From contig NZ_CP020384.1 in assembly GCF_002073975.1 (NCBI RefSeq), forward strand, positions 3,822,501 through 3,860,570: a stretch of 38,070 bases of DNA, in the 5' to 3' direction. This document shows positions 24,965 through 31,857 of the stretch, piece by piece (position 1 is the first letter of the stretch; each line of letters opens with the position of its first letter). The position numbers and the translations under genes are program-made. The notes under the pieces are model-generated. The model had not been told where the DNA came from and made no database searches. It worked only from the letters and a program-made list of their open reading frames with translations. This stretch comes from Rhodovulum sp. MB263. GTDB taxonomy: Bacteria; Pseudomonadota; Alphaproteobacteria; Rhodobacterales; Rhodobacteraceae.

Positions 24965-25233
24965 TTCGCCCCCCTCTCTGGTTCATCGAACAAGGGAAGC
25001 CCGGCCTTTTCTGCCTCGCGCGCCGCCTTCGTCATCGGCACGTAACCAAACCTTACGAGGTAATCCCGCCGGGCGGCCTGCCAGGATTTTTCAGCGTGCG
25101 AGGTTATGCTGGCCCAATGGGGCCGCGCCCGGTTCACAGCTGCCTTGCGATCCTTCAGCGGCATGTCAGCCGGAAGATCCTCAGTTGCCTTAGCGATAAT
25201 GATCGCCATACGCTGACGCTCTGTATGCCTCAT
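24961..25233 (-). CDS. Small helical phage protein, unrecognised (90 residues)
   Basis: MRHTERQRMAIIIAKATEDL PADMPLKDRKAAVNRARPHW ASITSHAEKSWQAARRDYLV RFGYVPMTKAAREAEKAGLP is basic and helical, with many Arg/Lys, and may bind nucleic acid. The 4-base overlaps on both sides confirm the frame: ATG at 25233 with the stop of the 137-residue gene, stop at 24961 with the HNH GTG start. No family recognised. Confidence 0.72.
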   Translation of the reverse strand: MRHTERQRMAIIIAKATEDLPADMPLKDRKAAVNRARPHWASITSHAEKSWQAARRDYLVRFGYVPMTKAAREAEKAGLPLFDEPERGAK

Positions 25234-25643
25234 GCCGCGCGCCTCATGGCCCACGGGTCGAAGCCCATCTGCTGGGCGAACCGCATCTGCGCGAGCCGGA
25301 AATAGGCGGCGAACTCGCTCTCCCCCATCCGGTTGAAGGCGGTGGACTGGACGCGGACCTCGTCCCGGCCGGTCAGCGGGTTGTGATATACATCGACATA
25401 GCCGCAGAGGCGCTTGAGGTCGTCGTGCAGATGTCGCGTCGTCGGCCATGCCTCCGCGTTCTCGATGGCGGTGGTCAGCCCCGCCCAATAGGCGGCGTTG
25501 CGCGGGATGGTGCGGCCCTTGCGCGGCTTCGAGGTCAGGACCTGCCCCATGACCAGCTCGTCCAGCATCGGGCCGCTATGCGGGCCGTAGGGCATCAGCC
25601 CGGAGGGCGTCTTCTGGATCAGGATGGCGGGCGGGTTCTGCAT
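25230..25643 (-). CDS. DUF1367-like phage protein (137 residues)
   Basis: Begins MQNPPAILIQKTPSGLMPYG PHSGPMLDELVMGQVLTSKP RKGRTIPRNAAYWAGLTTAI, with GYVDVYHNPLTGRDEVRVQS TAFNRMGESEFAAYFRLAQM near the end. The S-x-x-F-x-[KR]-M-x-x-x-E-F segment recalls DUF1367 (YbcN/NinB neighbours of lambdoid phages), a family thought to help recombination or base-flipping. The likely start is the ATG at 25643, in a TGATG overlap with the upstream stop; a GTG at 25649 would add two residues. DUF1367 assignment is tentative. Confidence 0.65.
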   Translation of the reverse strand: MQNPPAILIQKTPSGLMPYGPHSGPMLDELVMGQVLTSKPRKGRTIPRNAAYWAGLTTAIENAEAWPTTRHLHDDLKRLCGYVDVYHNPLTGRDEVRVQSTAFNRMGESEFAAYFRLAQMRFAQQMGFDPWAMRRAA

Positions 25644-25828
25644 CAGCACGCCCCCAGCCCGACCCAGGAGGCCCGCACGACTTCCGCGATCTCGGCCGCG
25701 GAAAGCGCATGGTCCTCGGCCATTTCCGCGAAGATCATTTCGGGATCGGCGCCCCCGGCAAGCCCGCCTGCAGCGCGCTCGCGGCGTTCATACTCTCGGG
25801 CCAGCTCGGCCAGCGTGTTGCGGGTCAT
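25643..25828 (-). CDS. Small acidic phage protein, unrecognised (61 residues)
   Basis: MTRNTLAELAREYERRERAA GGLAGGADPEMIFAEMAEDH ALSAAEIAEVVRASWVGLGA. It is helical, with an Ala/Glu-rich second half. The start overlaps the 58-residue gene by 4 bases and the stop overlaps the next start, the spacing of a compact phage operon. No domain recognised. Confidence 0.6.
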   Translation of the reverse strand: MTRNTLAELAREYERRERAAGGLAGGADPEMIFAEMAEDHALSAAEIAEVVRASWVGLGAC

Positions 25829-26001
25829 TGGCGGTATTCCTCGGCTCGGCGGATCAGTCGCTCGACGTCAGAGAGGGCCTGGTGGACGGGGTGCATGTCG
25901 AGCAGTCGGCGCATCCTGGACCCCTCGCCCGCGTCCAGCGTGGAGAGGATCGAGGCGCGCAGGTCTTCCAGGGCAGCGGGGAGAGGATCAGCGGCGGCCA
26001 T
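25825..26001 (-). CDS. Small phage protein, unrecognised (58 residues)
   Basis: MAAADPLPAALEDLRASILS TLDAGEGSRMRRLLDMHPVH QALSDVERLIRRAEEYRQ is a mainly helical sequence. It sits between two translationally coupled genes: TGATG with the stop of the coiled-coil gene, and ATGA with the 61-residue gene. No family recognised. Confidence 0.6.
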   Translation of the reverse strand: MAAADPLPAALEDLRASILSTLDAGEGSRMRRLLDMHPVHQALSDVERLIRRAEEYRQ

Positions 26002-26726
26002 CAATACGCCTCCTTCTCTTCCCAGACGCGGACGCCCGCGATCACCCGGTCCTTGTGGTGGCGCCGCACATAGTCCTCGACGAAATCCGTCAGGGCGTCG
26101 CGGTCGTTCTTGGCGATGTCGTTCAGGGCGGCCTTGTGGCTCTCGAACTCGTACCGGGTGACGGTGCGGACCCCTTTCACCCGATCCTTGCCGGCCGCGC
26201 TGGCGGCCTTCTGGGCGGCCTTCGCCTCGGCCTGAGCCTGGGCGGCGGCGCGCTGCGCCTCGATGTCGCCCGCGGCGGCCGTCCGGGTCGCTTCCTCGGC
26301 CTCCCGGCGCTTGCGGTCGGCTTCGGCCCGGGCCTTCCGGGCGGCCTCCTCCTGTTCGGCCTTGAGCCTGACCTTGAAGGCGCTCACCAGAGCGGCGAGC
26401 CCTTTCTTGATCCGGTCGAGGTCTTCCAGCGTCGGTTTCCAGCGCTTGATCTCGGCCTGCCATGCCGCATGGAGCGGCTTCGTTGCCGCGTCCCGGGCCG
26501 TGCTGACGGCCTTCTCGGCCGCCTTGATTTCCTTCGCCAGATCGTCGACCGCCTTCATCTGGGCCGCGGTCGTGACCTGCGTTCCGTCAAGCCAGCCCTC
26601 GGCCTCTGTGATGAAATCGCCATAGGGGGCCAGCGCCTCGTCCAGCGGGTCGGGCGGATTGTTCCCGCCGATCACGGCGCGCGGGTTCGCGCCCTCCTTC
26701 GAGGAGGTCGGGGTCATGTCGTTCAT
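26001..26726 (-). CDS. Phage coiled-coil protein next to ERF (241 residues)
   Basis: Residues 1-30 (MNDMTPTSSKEGANPRAVIG GNNPPDPLDEALAPYGDFIT) are followed by a long charged helix from about 60 to 185 (AKEIKAAEKAVSTARDAATK and KAEQEEAARKARAEADRKRR, with long Ala/Glu/Arg/Lys runs), clearly coiled coil. A folded C-terminus follows (VTRYEFESHKAALNDIAKND RDALTDFVEDYVRRHHKDRV). Proteins of this layout accompany phage annealing proteins (ERF, Bet or RecT). The ATG at 26726 was preferred to one at 26762 because the latter would run into the preceding gene. Possible structural or loading role in recombination; not shown. Confidence 0.7.
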   Translation of the reverse strand: MNDMTPTSSKEGANPRAVIGGNNPPDPLDEALAPYGDFITEAEGWLDGTQVTTAAQMKAVDDLAKEIKAAEKAVSTARDAATKPLHAAWQAEIKRWKPTLEDLDRIKKGLAALVSAFKVRLKAEQEEAARKARAEADRKRREAEEATRTAAAGDIEAQRAAAQAQAEAKAAQKAASAAGKDRVKGVRTVTRYEFESHKAALNDIAKNDRDALTDFVEDYVRRHHKDRVIAGVRVWEEKEAY

Positions 26727-26736
26727 GGGATCTGCC

Positions 26737-27561
26737 TCAATAGGGGATTTCGTCGTCGCCAATGTCGGAGGCGGCGCGCGTCAGGGTCAGCTTCCGGGCG
26801 TCCTTGCTGCGCTCGAGCTCGGAATAGAGGCCGGGCTCGGCCGCCTTGATGTCCTTGAGAACGGCGGTTTCGTGCATCCAGACCGCGCCGAGATCGTCCA
26901 GCGAGGGCGCCCGTTCCAGCGATCTACGGATACGTCCGGCTGCAGCCCGCGGGTCAAACCGTGGGGGCTCGCGATCCTCGGCCGCCCGCCCGGCACCCTG
27001 CGCGTCGTCGTCCTTCGCGGCCGAGAGCCCCAGCGCAAGCTTGAGCGTGTATCGCTGCAGGTAGGTCGCGGCGCTGCCGATGGCCTGATAGGCGTTCTTG
27101 TTGCCGCTCTGGTCGGGCGGGCCGCTGAGGGTCGTTTCCTCGCTGTAGCCGTCGCAATGGGCAACGATGCAGGTCACGGCCAGCCCGCCGCGGTCGCTCT
27201 GCTGGGAGCGGAAGCGATAGGAAAGGCCGTGCTGGGCGAGGATCGGGTCAACCTCGCGCGCAATCGCGTCGAGGGTCTCATAGGAGTAATTGGTCCGGTC
27301 GCCCGACTTCTTGCTCGCGTAATCTACCGTCGAGCCCTTCACGATAGGCTTGATTTCAGCCCGGGCCGCCGAGATCGCGGCGTCGAATGCCTTCCGTGCG
27401 CGCCCGGATTCCCAGCGTTCATGCAGGGCGATCAGCCGCTCGACAGTCTCGATGCTCGCGCCCTTCGCGACGGCCTGCGAAATCATCCCCATGGGGGTGA
27501 TCGCGCCGAAGCTGGCCGGGGTCGCGGCTTCGTCCTGCTGGATCTTCGTCAGCTCGCCCAT
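26737..27561 (-). CDS. ERF family single-strand annealing protein
   Basis: A 274-residue protein. The ERF core is visible from about residue 45: ALHERWESGRARKAFDAAIS AARAEIKPIVKGSTVDYASK, NYSYETLDAIAREVDPILAQ HGLSYRFRSQQ, LAVTCIVAHCDGYSEETTLS GPPDQSGNKNAYQAIGSAAT YLQRYTLKLALGLSAAKDDD AQ. ERF anneals complementary single strands for phage recombination or circularisation (P22 Erf type). A linker rich in Ala/Arg/Asp follows, and the last residues are SDIGDDEIPY, almost the acidic tip of the phage SSB (LDDEIPF). The gene overlaps the 79-residue membrane gene upstream by 13 bases. Confidence 0.92.
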   Translation of the reverse strand: MGELTKIQQDEAATPASFGAITPMGMISQAVAKGASIETVERLIALHERWESGRARKAFDAAISAARAEIKPIVKGSTVDYASKKSGDRTNYSYETLDAIAREVDPILAQHGLSYRFRSQQSDRGGLAVTCIVAHCDGYSEETTLSGPPDQSGNKNAYQAIGSAATYLQRYTLKLALGLSAAKDDDAQGAGRAAEDREPPRFDPRAAAGRIRRSLERAPSLDDLGAVWMHETAVLKDIKAAEPGLYSELERSKDARKLTLTRAASDIGDDEIPY

Positions 27562-27788
27562 TGGCTTACCTCGCTTCCGTGCATGTCGTGGATAACCTGC
27601 CCGATGGCCTTGTCGGCGACGTGGCCGATCAGGCCGATCACGAGCAGGCCAACGGAGGTCCAGGCCAGCCAGCGCGCGGCCCGGGCCGCCTCGCGCAGGA
27701 TCGCCCGGCGGCGGTCGCGGGCCTCGGCCCGGCCCTGCGGCGTGCTGATCGGGTCCAGCGCCTCGGCGGTGCGGAGAGGGCAGGTCAT
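27549..27788 (-). CDS. Small membrane protein of the early-left operon (79 residues)
   Basis: Starts MTCPLRTAEALDPISTPQGR AEARDRRRAILREAARAARW then LAWTSVGLLVIGLIGHVADK. One membrane helix at about residues 40-58 follows a basic cytosolic segment, with a short exterior tail. Start overlaps its upstream neighbour by 4 bases (ATG 27788). Function unknown; small membrane proteins at this position sometimes block superinfection or host functions, which is only a guess here. Confidence 0.62.
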   Translation of the reverse strand: MTCPLRTAEALDPISTPQGRAEARDRRRAILREAARAARWLAWTSVGLLVIGLIGHVADKAIGQVIHDMHGSEVSQWAS

Positions 27789-28021
27789 GCCGCCATCCCC
27801 GCGAGGCGGTCCTCGAGCCCGCGCCACGCTTCGTCCGTGACCTCGGTCATGGCCGGGGTGTTGAAGTCGAGACGGAAGACCCGGGCGGGCCGGTCCTCGT
27901 CAGCAGCGGCGGCGAGCTGGTCCAGCGCGTCGTCCCATGTCGCTGCGGGATCGGGTGCGCCGACGCCGTGGGGGCCGAAGTCGGTCATCACCAGCCAGTG
28001 GAGTCCGCTCAGCGCCAGCAT
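27785..28021 (-). CDS. Small phage protein, unrecognised (78 residues)
   Basis: Starts MLALSGLHWLVMTDFGPHGV GAPDPAATWDDALDQLAAAA, then DEDRPARVFRLDFNTPAMTE VTDEAWRGLEDRLAGMAA. Second gene of the leftward operon. The ATG at 28021 overlaps the stop of the 41-residue gene by one base (TGATG); a GTG one codon earlier is an alternative. Acidic, one domain, no family recognised. Confidence 0.6.
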   Translation of the reverse strand: MLALSGLHWLVMTDFGPHGVGAPDPAATWDDALDQLAAAADEDRPARVFRLDFNTPAMTEVTDEAWRGLEDRLAGMAA

Positions 28022-28146
28022 CACAGCGCCTCCCGCAGGGACGCGAGGAAATGGAAGGCCGCGGCGATCAACCCGAGCTGGGTCCCGGCGATGAACAGCG
28101 CGAGGGCGAGGCCGCGCCAGGTCAGCGGATATTCGGTGTTGCTCAT
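28021..28146 (-). CDS. 41-residue membrane peptide, first gene after PL
   Basis: The translation is MSNTEYPLTWRGLALALFIA GTQLGLIAAAFHFLASLREA L, with one membrane helix (about residues 12-35). It has a strong AAGGGGG ribosome site and is the first product from the predicted PL promoter. Lambda has the antiterminator N at this place. This peptide is not N-like (not Arg-rich), so if the phage uses antitermination the factor must be elsewhere. Confidence 0.6.
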   Translation of the reverse strand: MSNTEYPLTWRGLALALFIAGTQLGLIAAAFHFLASLREAL

Positions 28147-28176
28147 GGGAACCCCCTTGCTGTTGTTGGTAAGGGG

Positions 28177-28205
28177 ACGATATGCGGTAATATTACCGCA
28201 GTCAA
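28177..28205 (-). promoter_or_regulatory. Predicted early-left promoter PL
   Basis: On the minus strand: -35 TTGACT (28205-28200), a spacer of exactly 17 bases, -10 TATCGT (28182-28177). The spacer is the perfect palindrome of operator OL1 (28183-28200) except its first base, so a bound repressor would block RNA polymerase directly. Transcription would start near 28170 and first meet the AAGGGGG ribosome site of the 41-residue gene. Confidence 0.78.
28183..28200. promoter_or_regulatory. Operator OL1
   Basis: TGCGGTAATATTACCGCA is a perfect 18-base palindrome. Near matches occur at 28212, 32511, 32546 and 32569, flanking the repressor gene and the early-left operon, so it is the predicted binding site of the phage repressor and Cro-like protein. 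Confidence 0.85.
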
Positions 28206-28211
28206 GGGACA

Positions 28212-28229
28212 TGCGGTAAAAAAACCGCC
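28212..28229. promoter_or_regulatory. Operator OL2
   Basis: TGCGGTAAAAAAACCGCC keeps the TGCGG...CCGC arms and 18-base spacing of the perfect operator 29 bases away. It lies just upstream of the PL -35 box. Confidence 0.75.
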
Positions 28230-28527
28230 ATCTGGTATGACGCCTGGCTCTGCCTCGCGCTATCCTGCCTCCATCAGGCCCAAGCTGAGGACATGTCAGC
28301 TCGGGCGAACAGAAGGACGCAGAATGCGGAAATAATCTTCTCAGACGCGGACAACTCGGGCTGCCGTCGTGTCCGTCCCGAAGCTACAGGACGTAACTCC
28401 CTCCGGAGTCATATGATGCAGGTTCGCCAAATCAGCCATTCAAACGGGACTGATTACTGGCCACACGGAGTGAAGATTTTTCGTTGGACCGGTTGCGTCT
28501 CGCGCCAAACAGAACGATTCTGAGCAG
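28230..28527. other. Gap between OL and the methyltransferase gene, no clear gene
   Basis: About 300 bases of mixed composition, less GC-rich than the phage operons. Short open frames exist but none has both a ribosome site and protein-like composition. It probably holds the rightward promoter of the adenine methyltransferase gene and one boundary of the inserted cassette. I could not pick out a -35/-10 pair with confidence. Confidence 0.4.
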
Positions 28528-29403
28528 ATGAACGACCAACGCGTCATAGGTTTGAATGAGTACCCCCGTCGGCACGCGCAGGCAGTGGCCTCGCCGTTTC
28601 GCTATCCGGGCGGGAAGGGGTTCCTAACCGGTTTTCTGGCTCAGGAGTGTGTAGTCAAGCTGGCGGGGGTTGGCAGGCGGTACGCGGAGCCGTTCTGCGG
28701 TGGTGCTGGCGCGGCGTTGAACTTGTTGAAGGACGGTACGGTTACCTGCATCGCACTTAACGACTTCGACATACGCATTTACTCGGCATGGACTGCCATT
28801 GTTCGAGAAACTGATCGGTTCGTTGCCCGAATTCGTGAAACTCCCCCGACCGTCGCAGCGTGGCGACGAATGCGCGAGCAGGTTGAAGACGCAGGCCAAG
28901 GCTACAACTTTGACCTCGGGTTCGCGACCTATTTTCTAAACCGAACGAGTACGGCTGGCATTGTCATCGGGTCCGGTCCTATCGGCGGCTTCGAGCAGGC
29001 TGGAAAATGGAAGATCGACGCCCGGTACTACGCAGATAGCATGATCCGGCGCATCGAATGGATCGGCACTCAAAGTGAGCGCATCCAGATTAGCTGCGAA
29101 ACTGCTCACGACTTTCTTGAGCGGGAGGTTTCGGAGGGAAAGGCGAGAGGGACATTTTACTTCGTCGACCCGCCCTACATCGAGGCTGGTTCAAAGCTCT
29201 ACCTCAATGCCATGGACTTGCTGCAGCACCGCTCGCTTGCGCAAATTCTCCGCTCAGGCGTTTTGCCGCATTGGGTGCTGACCTATGATGATGACCCTTA
29301 TGTCCGAACCGTCTACGCGGGATGCGACATCCAGCAGCTTGAAGTGAACTATAGCCTTAGAAAAACCCGAAAGGCGCGCGAGTTGATCATCCGCGCTGCC
29401 TAA
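28528..29403 (+). CDS. D12-class (Dam-like) DNA adenine N6-methyltransferase
   Basis: A 291-residue protein with the D12-class N-terminal motif PFRYPGGKGFLTGFLA (residues 23-38), the SAM-binding RYAEPFCGGAGAAL (about 51-64), NDFD in ALNDFDIRIY (Asp binding the ribose), and the catalytic DPPY at Asp214-Tyr217 (YFVDPPYIEAG). It should methylate adenine N6 in double-stranded DNA; the target is not predictable. It differs from the phage genes around it in lower GC and in orientation, and runs head-on into the nuclease-like gene with a 4-base overlap of their ends. It may protect the phage or host DNA in a restriction-like system. Confidence 0.9.
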   Translation: MNDQRVIGLNEYPRRHAQAVASPFRYPGGKGFLTGFLAQECVVKLAGVGRRYAEPFCGGAGAALNLLKDGTVTCIALNDFDIRIYSAWTAIVRETDRFVARIRETPPTVAAWRRMREQVEDAGQGYNFDLGFATYFLNRTSTAGIVIGSGPIGGFEQAGKWKIDARYYADSMIRRIEWIGTQSERIQISCETAHDFLEREVSEGKARGTFYFVDPPYIEAGSKLYLNAMDLLQHRSLAQILRSGVLPHWVLTYDDDPYVRTVYAGCDIQQLEVNYSLRKTRKARELIIRAA

Positions 29404-30374
29404 AGCGCAAGAACGGCCGCTCGGTATTCCTCGACCCAATGCCGGATAGAGTTGACGTTTTCTGTCTCGTCGAACGTTCGCCCTAGGGCAGCAAGATCAA
29501 TAGCTTTAGCGACTCTCGAGGGAACGGTGAGCCTGTCGAGTATCGCTCCATGTTTAACGTCAAGGTGTTGAGTTTTGGCGCCATCGTTCCGGCGAAATGG
29601 TATAATAGTAGCCATATCTCTATTTGCCGGCCAAGTGCATACATAACCTTGTTGAAAAGGCTCTATGTACTCGCGAACTGATTTGCCCCGCCAATTATTT
29701 CCGCTCGCCAACTGACCAATGATTATTCGGGAGGCCAAGTTTGCTCCATATGGATAATCGGACCAAGCAATGGCATCAATTCCGCCGTCCTTGTCGTCAG
29801 GAGACGCGGCTTCGGTCGGCTGTTCATGTGGCCTGATTGTACTGCCGCGTTCCCATCCTCGACGGAGTGCCTGGATGATCGGCTCGCCTTCGATGCGTGG
29901 CCATCCCACGCTTATGGCCCCTCTCCCTGCCTCCGCAGCTAGCGCCAGCGTTCCTATCGTTTGGAAAACCCGTTTGGTAAACGGGATCTCAAGGCACTTA
30001 AGATCGGGATCCCACCCTCTCACTGCGTTGACGCGAAGAAACGCGCAGATCAGGCAGGCAATGTAGGTGTTTTGCGCCGGCGTTGTTGCGGTGTTGTACT
30101 CGAGCGTATCCCCCGTAGCATCGAGATCAAATGGATAGTGCTCACCGAGGGCCTTCTTTCGGATGCTTACTTCTTCCTCTATTTCGACGGCGCGGCTGTT
30201 CTCATCGACGGCATCATCGACGATATCCTCGTCGGGCTCTTCTTCCTGAAGCTTTTCGTCGTCGATCACGCCGAGTACGGAGGCCCGTCCGTAGGGGTCC
30301 AAGAACGATTCTATCTCAAGATAGTCCACTAGGTCAGCGACGGAAGCTTGCGGCCCTGGTCCATCGTAGCGCAT
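29400..30374 (-). CDS. Probable PD-(D/E)XK-type nuclease, restriction-like
   Basis: A 324-residue protein. Residues 85-175 are helical. From about 195 comes KDGGIDAIAWSDYPYGANLA SRIIIGQLASGNNWRGKS: Asp200 in GGIDAIAW, then Gln221 in IIIGQ and Lys231. A GGxDxxAW strand followed by a second strand with hydrophobic-x-Gln and a downstream W..K fits PD-(D/E)XK nucleases of restriction-endonuclease-like fold with a Gln variant. The N-terminal third is very acidic (EEEPDEDIVDDAVDE at about 45-60). The start is coupled (TGATG) to the stop of the ParB-like gene. No known restriction enzyme was recognised; the fold call is an inference. Confidence 0.6.
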   Translation of the reverse strand: MRYDGPGPQASVADLVDYLEIESFLDPYGRASVLGVIDDEKLQEEEPDEDIVDDAVDENSRAVEIEEEVSIRKKALGEHYPFDLDATGDTLEYNTATTPAQNTYIACLICAFLRVNAVRGWDPDLKCLEIPFTKRVFQTIGTLALAAEAGRGAISVGWPRIEGEPIIQALRRGWERGSTIRPHEQPTEAASPDDKDGGIDAIAWSDYPYGANLASRIIIGQLASGNNWRGKSVREYIEPFQQGYVCTWPANRDMATIIPFRRNDGAKTQHLDVKHGAILDRLTVPSRVAKAIDLAALGRTFDETENVNSIRHWVEEYRAAVLAL

Positions 30375-31513
30375 CAGTCGTCCTCGGACACCGCGAGTGC
30401 CGCCACAAGCGCTCGCGCAGAGGAGCGAACTTCGAGGGCGGTCTCCAAGACATCCTCGTGAATCTTGGCGTCGTAAGACCCCGTGTCCGCAAGAGCCTCT
30501 CGCAAGCCTGCACGCGCTGCATAGACGCCGCGACGGAGAGCTTCCCCCTTGATATCCGCGATGGAATATGCAGCGTCCAAATTCCGATCAGTTTCTAGCG
30601 CGATCGTGGCCTTCTGATTGCCTAGAACTTCTCGCACCCGTTTGAGGTCTTGGGCTTGAGTGCGGATGATCGGATCGACATTCTCCCGGCGATCACCGAA
30701 CAACCACCCTAGAAGGGTCTTTAAGTTTCCATGGTGAGTCGGTGGGATTGGATCTTGGGGCGGATTACCCCGTTCATCCTCCACCTTCAGATCAAGGAAA
30801 TCGGCGAACTGCTGGTAGCTGAGGCCAGTGTATAGATGCGAGAAGCCGAACTTTTTTGATGTCCTATCTTCGACTTCCCAGAGTCCTCGCTCTCGGGCCT
30901 GATCAAGAACTTCGATAGCTAGAACCATACGGCGAAGCGTGTTGTGTCGATCTCCCATGCGCTGTGCGATCTCGCGCAGCGTCAAGCCACCCTCGCCTTT
31001 TGCCCTTTCACGATCGAGCCAAGCGGCAGCGAACCGTGCCTTCGCATAGGCATCCCATGGCCGAGGGCCATTGATATGCTTGAACCCGATGATGTCTTGT
31101 GCGTCCTCGCGCGCAGCAACACGATGAACATTGATCATTTCCAGAGATTGCCGATGTGCCGCGCTCATATCGGGGAGGGCAATGCGGACGTCGGCAGCGA
31201 TCGCCGGATTGCGGAGAGCGAGGACAGCGGCGAGGCGCCGGTTGCCTTCAAGGACTACAAGAGCGCTGTTCTGATACATGGCGATCATCGGCTCAATGCC
31301 GACATACCCGTTTTGAGAGATGGACTGCAGTAGCTCACCTAGCTCAGCTTGTTGGACAAGGTTCCGGATGATGTCTGTAACGTTTCCGCCCAAGGGTTCC
31401 TTGCCAGGTACGAAGCGAGGGTTTTCAGGGTCGAAAGTCAGCCAGTCGACCGGAACGTAGGCCGACGCGCCGACCTCGAGACCTTTGTCTTGCAATTCCA
31501 ACTCAGTAGGCAT
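30374..31513 (-). CDS. ParB-like protein with ParBc and helix-turn-helix domains
   Basis: A 379-residue protein. The N-terminal ParBc-type domain (about 20-130) has the box VVLEGNRRLAAVLAL (Glu89-Arg93), equivalent to the GERR/GxRR nucleotide-binding motif of ParB and sulfiredoxin-like proteins. Residues about 176-205 (LTLREIAQRMGDRHNTLRRM VLAIEVL) form the ParB-type helix-turn-helix. The C-terminal half is helical. It is not beside a parA gene, so a partition role is unlikely; ParBc proteins elsewhere have CTP-binding or nuclease activity. The ATG at 31513 follows an AAAGGGG site. Confidence 0.8.
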   Translation of the reverse strand: MPTELELQDKGLEVGASAYVPVDWLTFDPENPRFVPGKEPLGGNVTDIIRNLVQQAELGELLQSISQNGYVGIEPMIAMYQNSALVVLEGNRRLAAVLALRNPAIAADVRIALPDMSAAHRQSLEMINVHRVAAREDAQDIIGFKHINGPRPWDAYAKARFAAAWLDRERAKGEGGLTLREIAQRMGDRHNTLRRMVLAIEVLDQARERGLWEVEDRTSKKFGFSHLYTGLSYQQFADFLDLKVEDERGNPPQDPIPPTHHGNLKTLLGWLFGDRRENVDPIIRTQAQDLKRVREVLGNQKATIALETDRNLDAAYSIADIKGEALRRGVYAARAGLREALADTGSYDAKIHEDVLETALEVRSSARALVAALAVSEDD

Positions 31514-31526
31514 TTTTGTATCCCCT

Positions 31527-31709
31527 TTATCCGCAGTTCCCCATACTCGACCAAGGCGATCCCGTCAGCATCTTTCGCCAAGCTCTTGCCGCGGCATAGC
31601 AAACCCAAAATTGCGAACGCCCGACATCTGCACGTTGGTGTCGCTCGTGCCACATGCGGCGAATTTCTGGAGGAAAATCGATGTAACGCCTGTCTCCGGT
31701 GTAGCGCAT
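31527..31709 (-). CDS. Possible 60-residue protein ahead of the ParB-like gene
   Basis: Translation: MRYTGDRRYIDFPPEIRRMW HERHQRADVGRSQFWVCYAA ARAWRKMLTGSPWSSMGNCG. It is rich in Trp, Tyr, Phe and Arg and ends 13 bases before the ParB-like start; its TAA lies in the ribosome site of that gene. It might be a coupled leader peptide or a small component of the cassette. Evidence is only position, composition and a weak GAAGAG ribosome site, and no homology is recognised. The remaining stretch to 31857 shows no other gene. Confidence 0.35.
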   Translation of the reverse strand: MRYTGDRRYIDFPPEIRRMWHERHQRADVGRSQFWVCYAAARAWRKMLTGSPWSSMGNCG

Positions 31710-31857
31710 GGAAACTCTTCGCAGTCTGGGCTCGCCGCTTCGAACCCGTGGTTAAGGTCTAGTTCCCGCCCGACAGGCGACCAAGGCGCTTGCTGCGCGT
31801 CGCTTCCGCTCGTCTTGGCCGCAGCAAAGGGCCGCTTTCTGCCTATGTGTGCAACGC

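Noticed and set aside
28293-28523. A 76-codon plus-strand frame ahead of the adenine methyltransferase
   Set aside because: No ribosome site, unusual composition and no coupling to the next gene; treated as noncoding.
30374-31513. Plasmid or chromosome partition system
   Set aside because: No parA or parS-like site adjacent and the protein is paired with a nuclease-like gene and a methyltransferase, so the ParB likeness more likely reflects a shared domain.
31710-31857. Extra gene between repressor and ParB-like gene
   Set aside because: Remaining frames are short, read through several possible starts without ribosome sites and lack protein-like composition.
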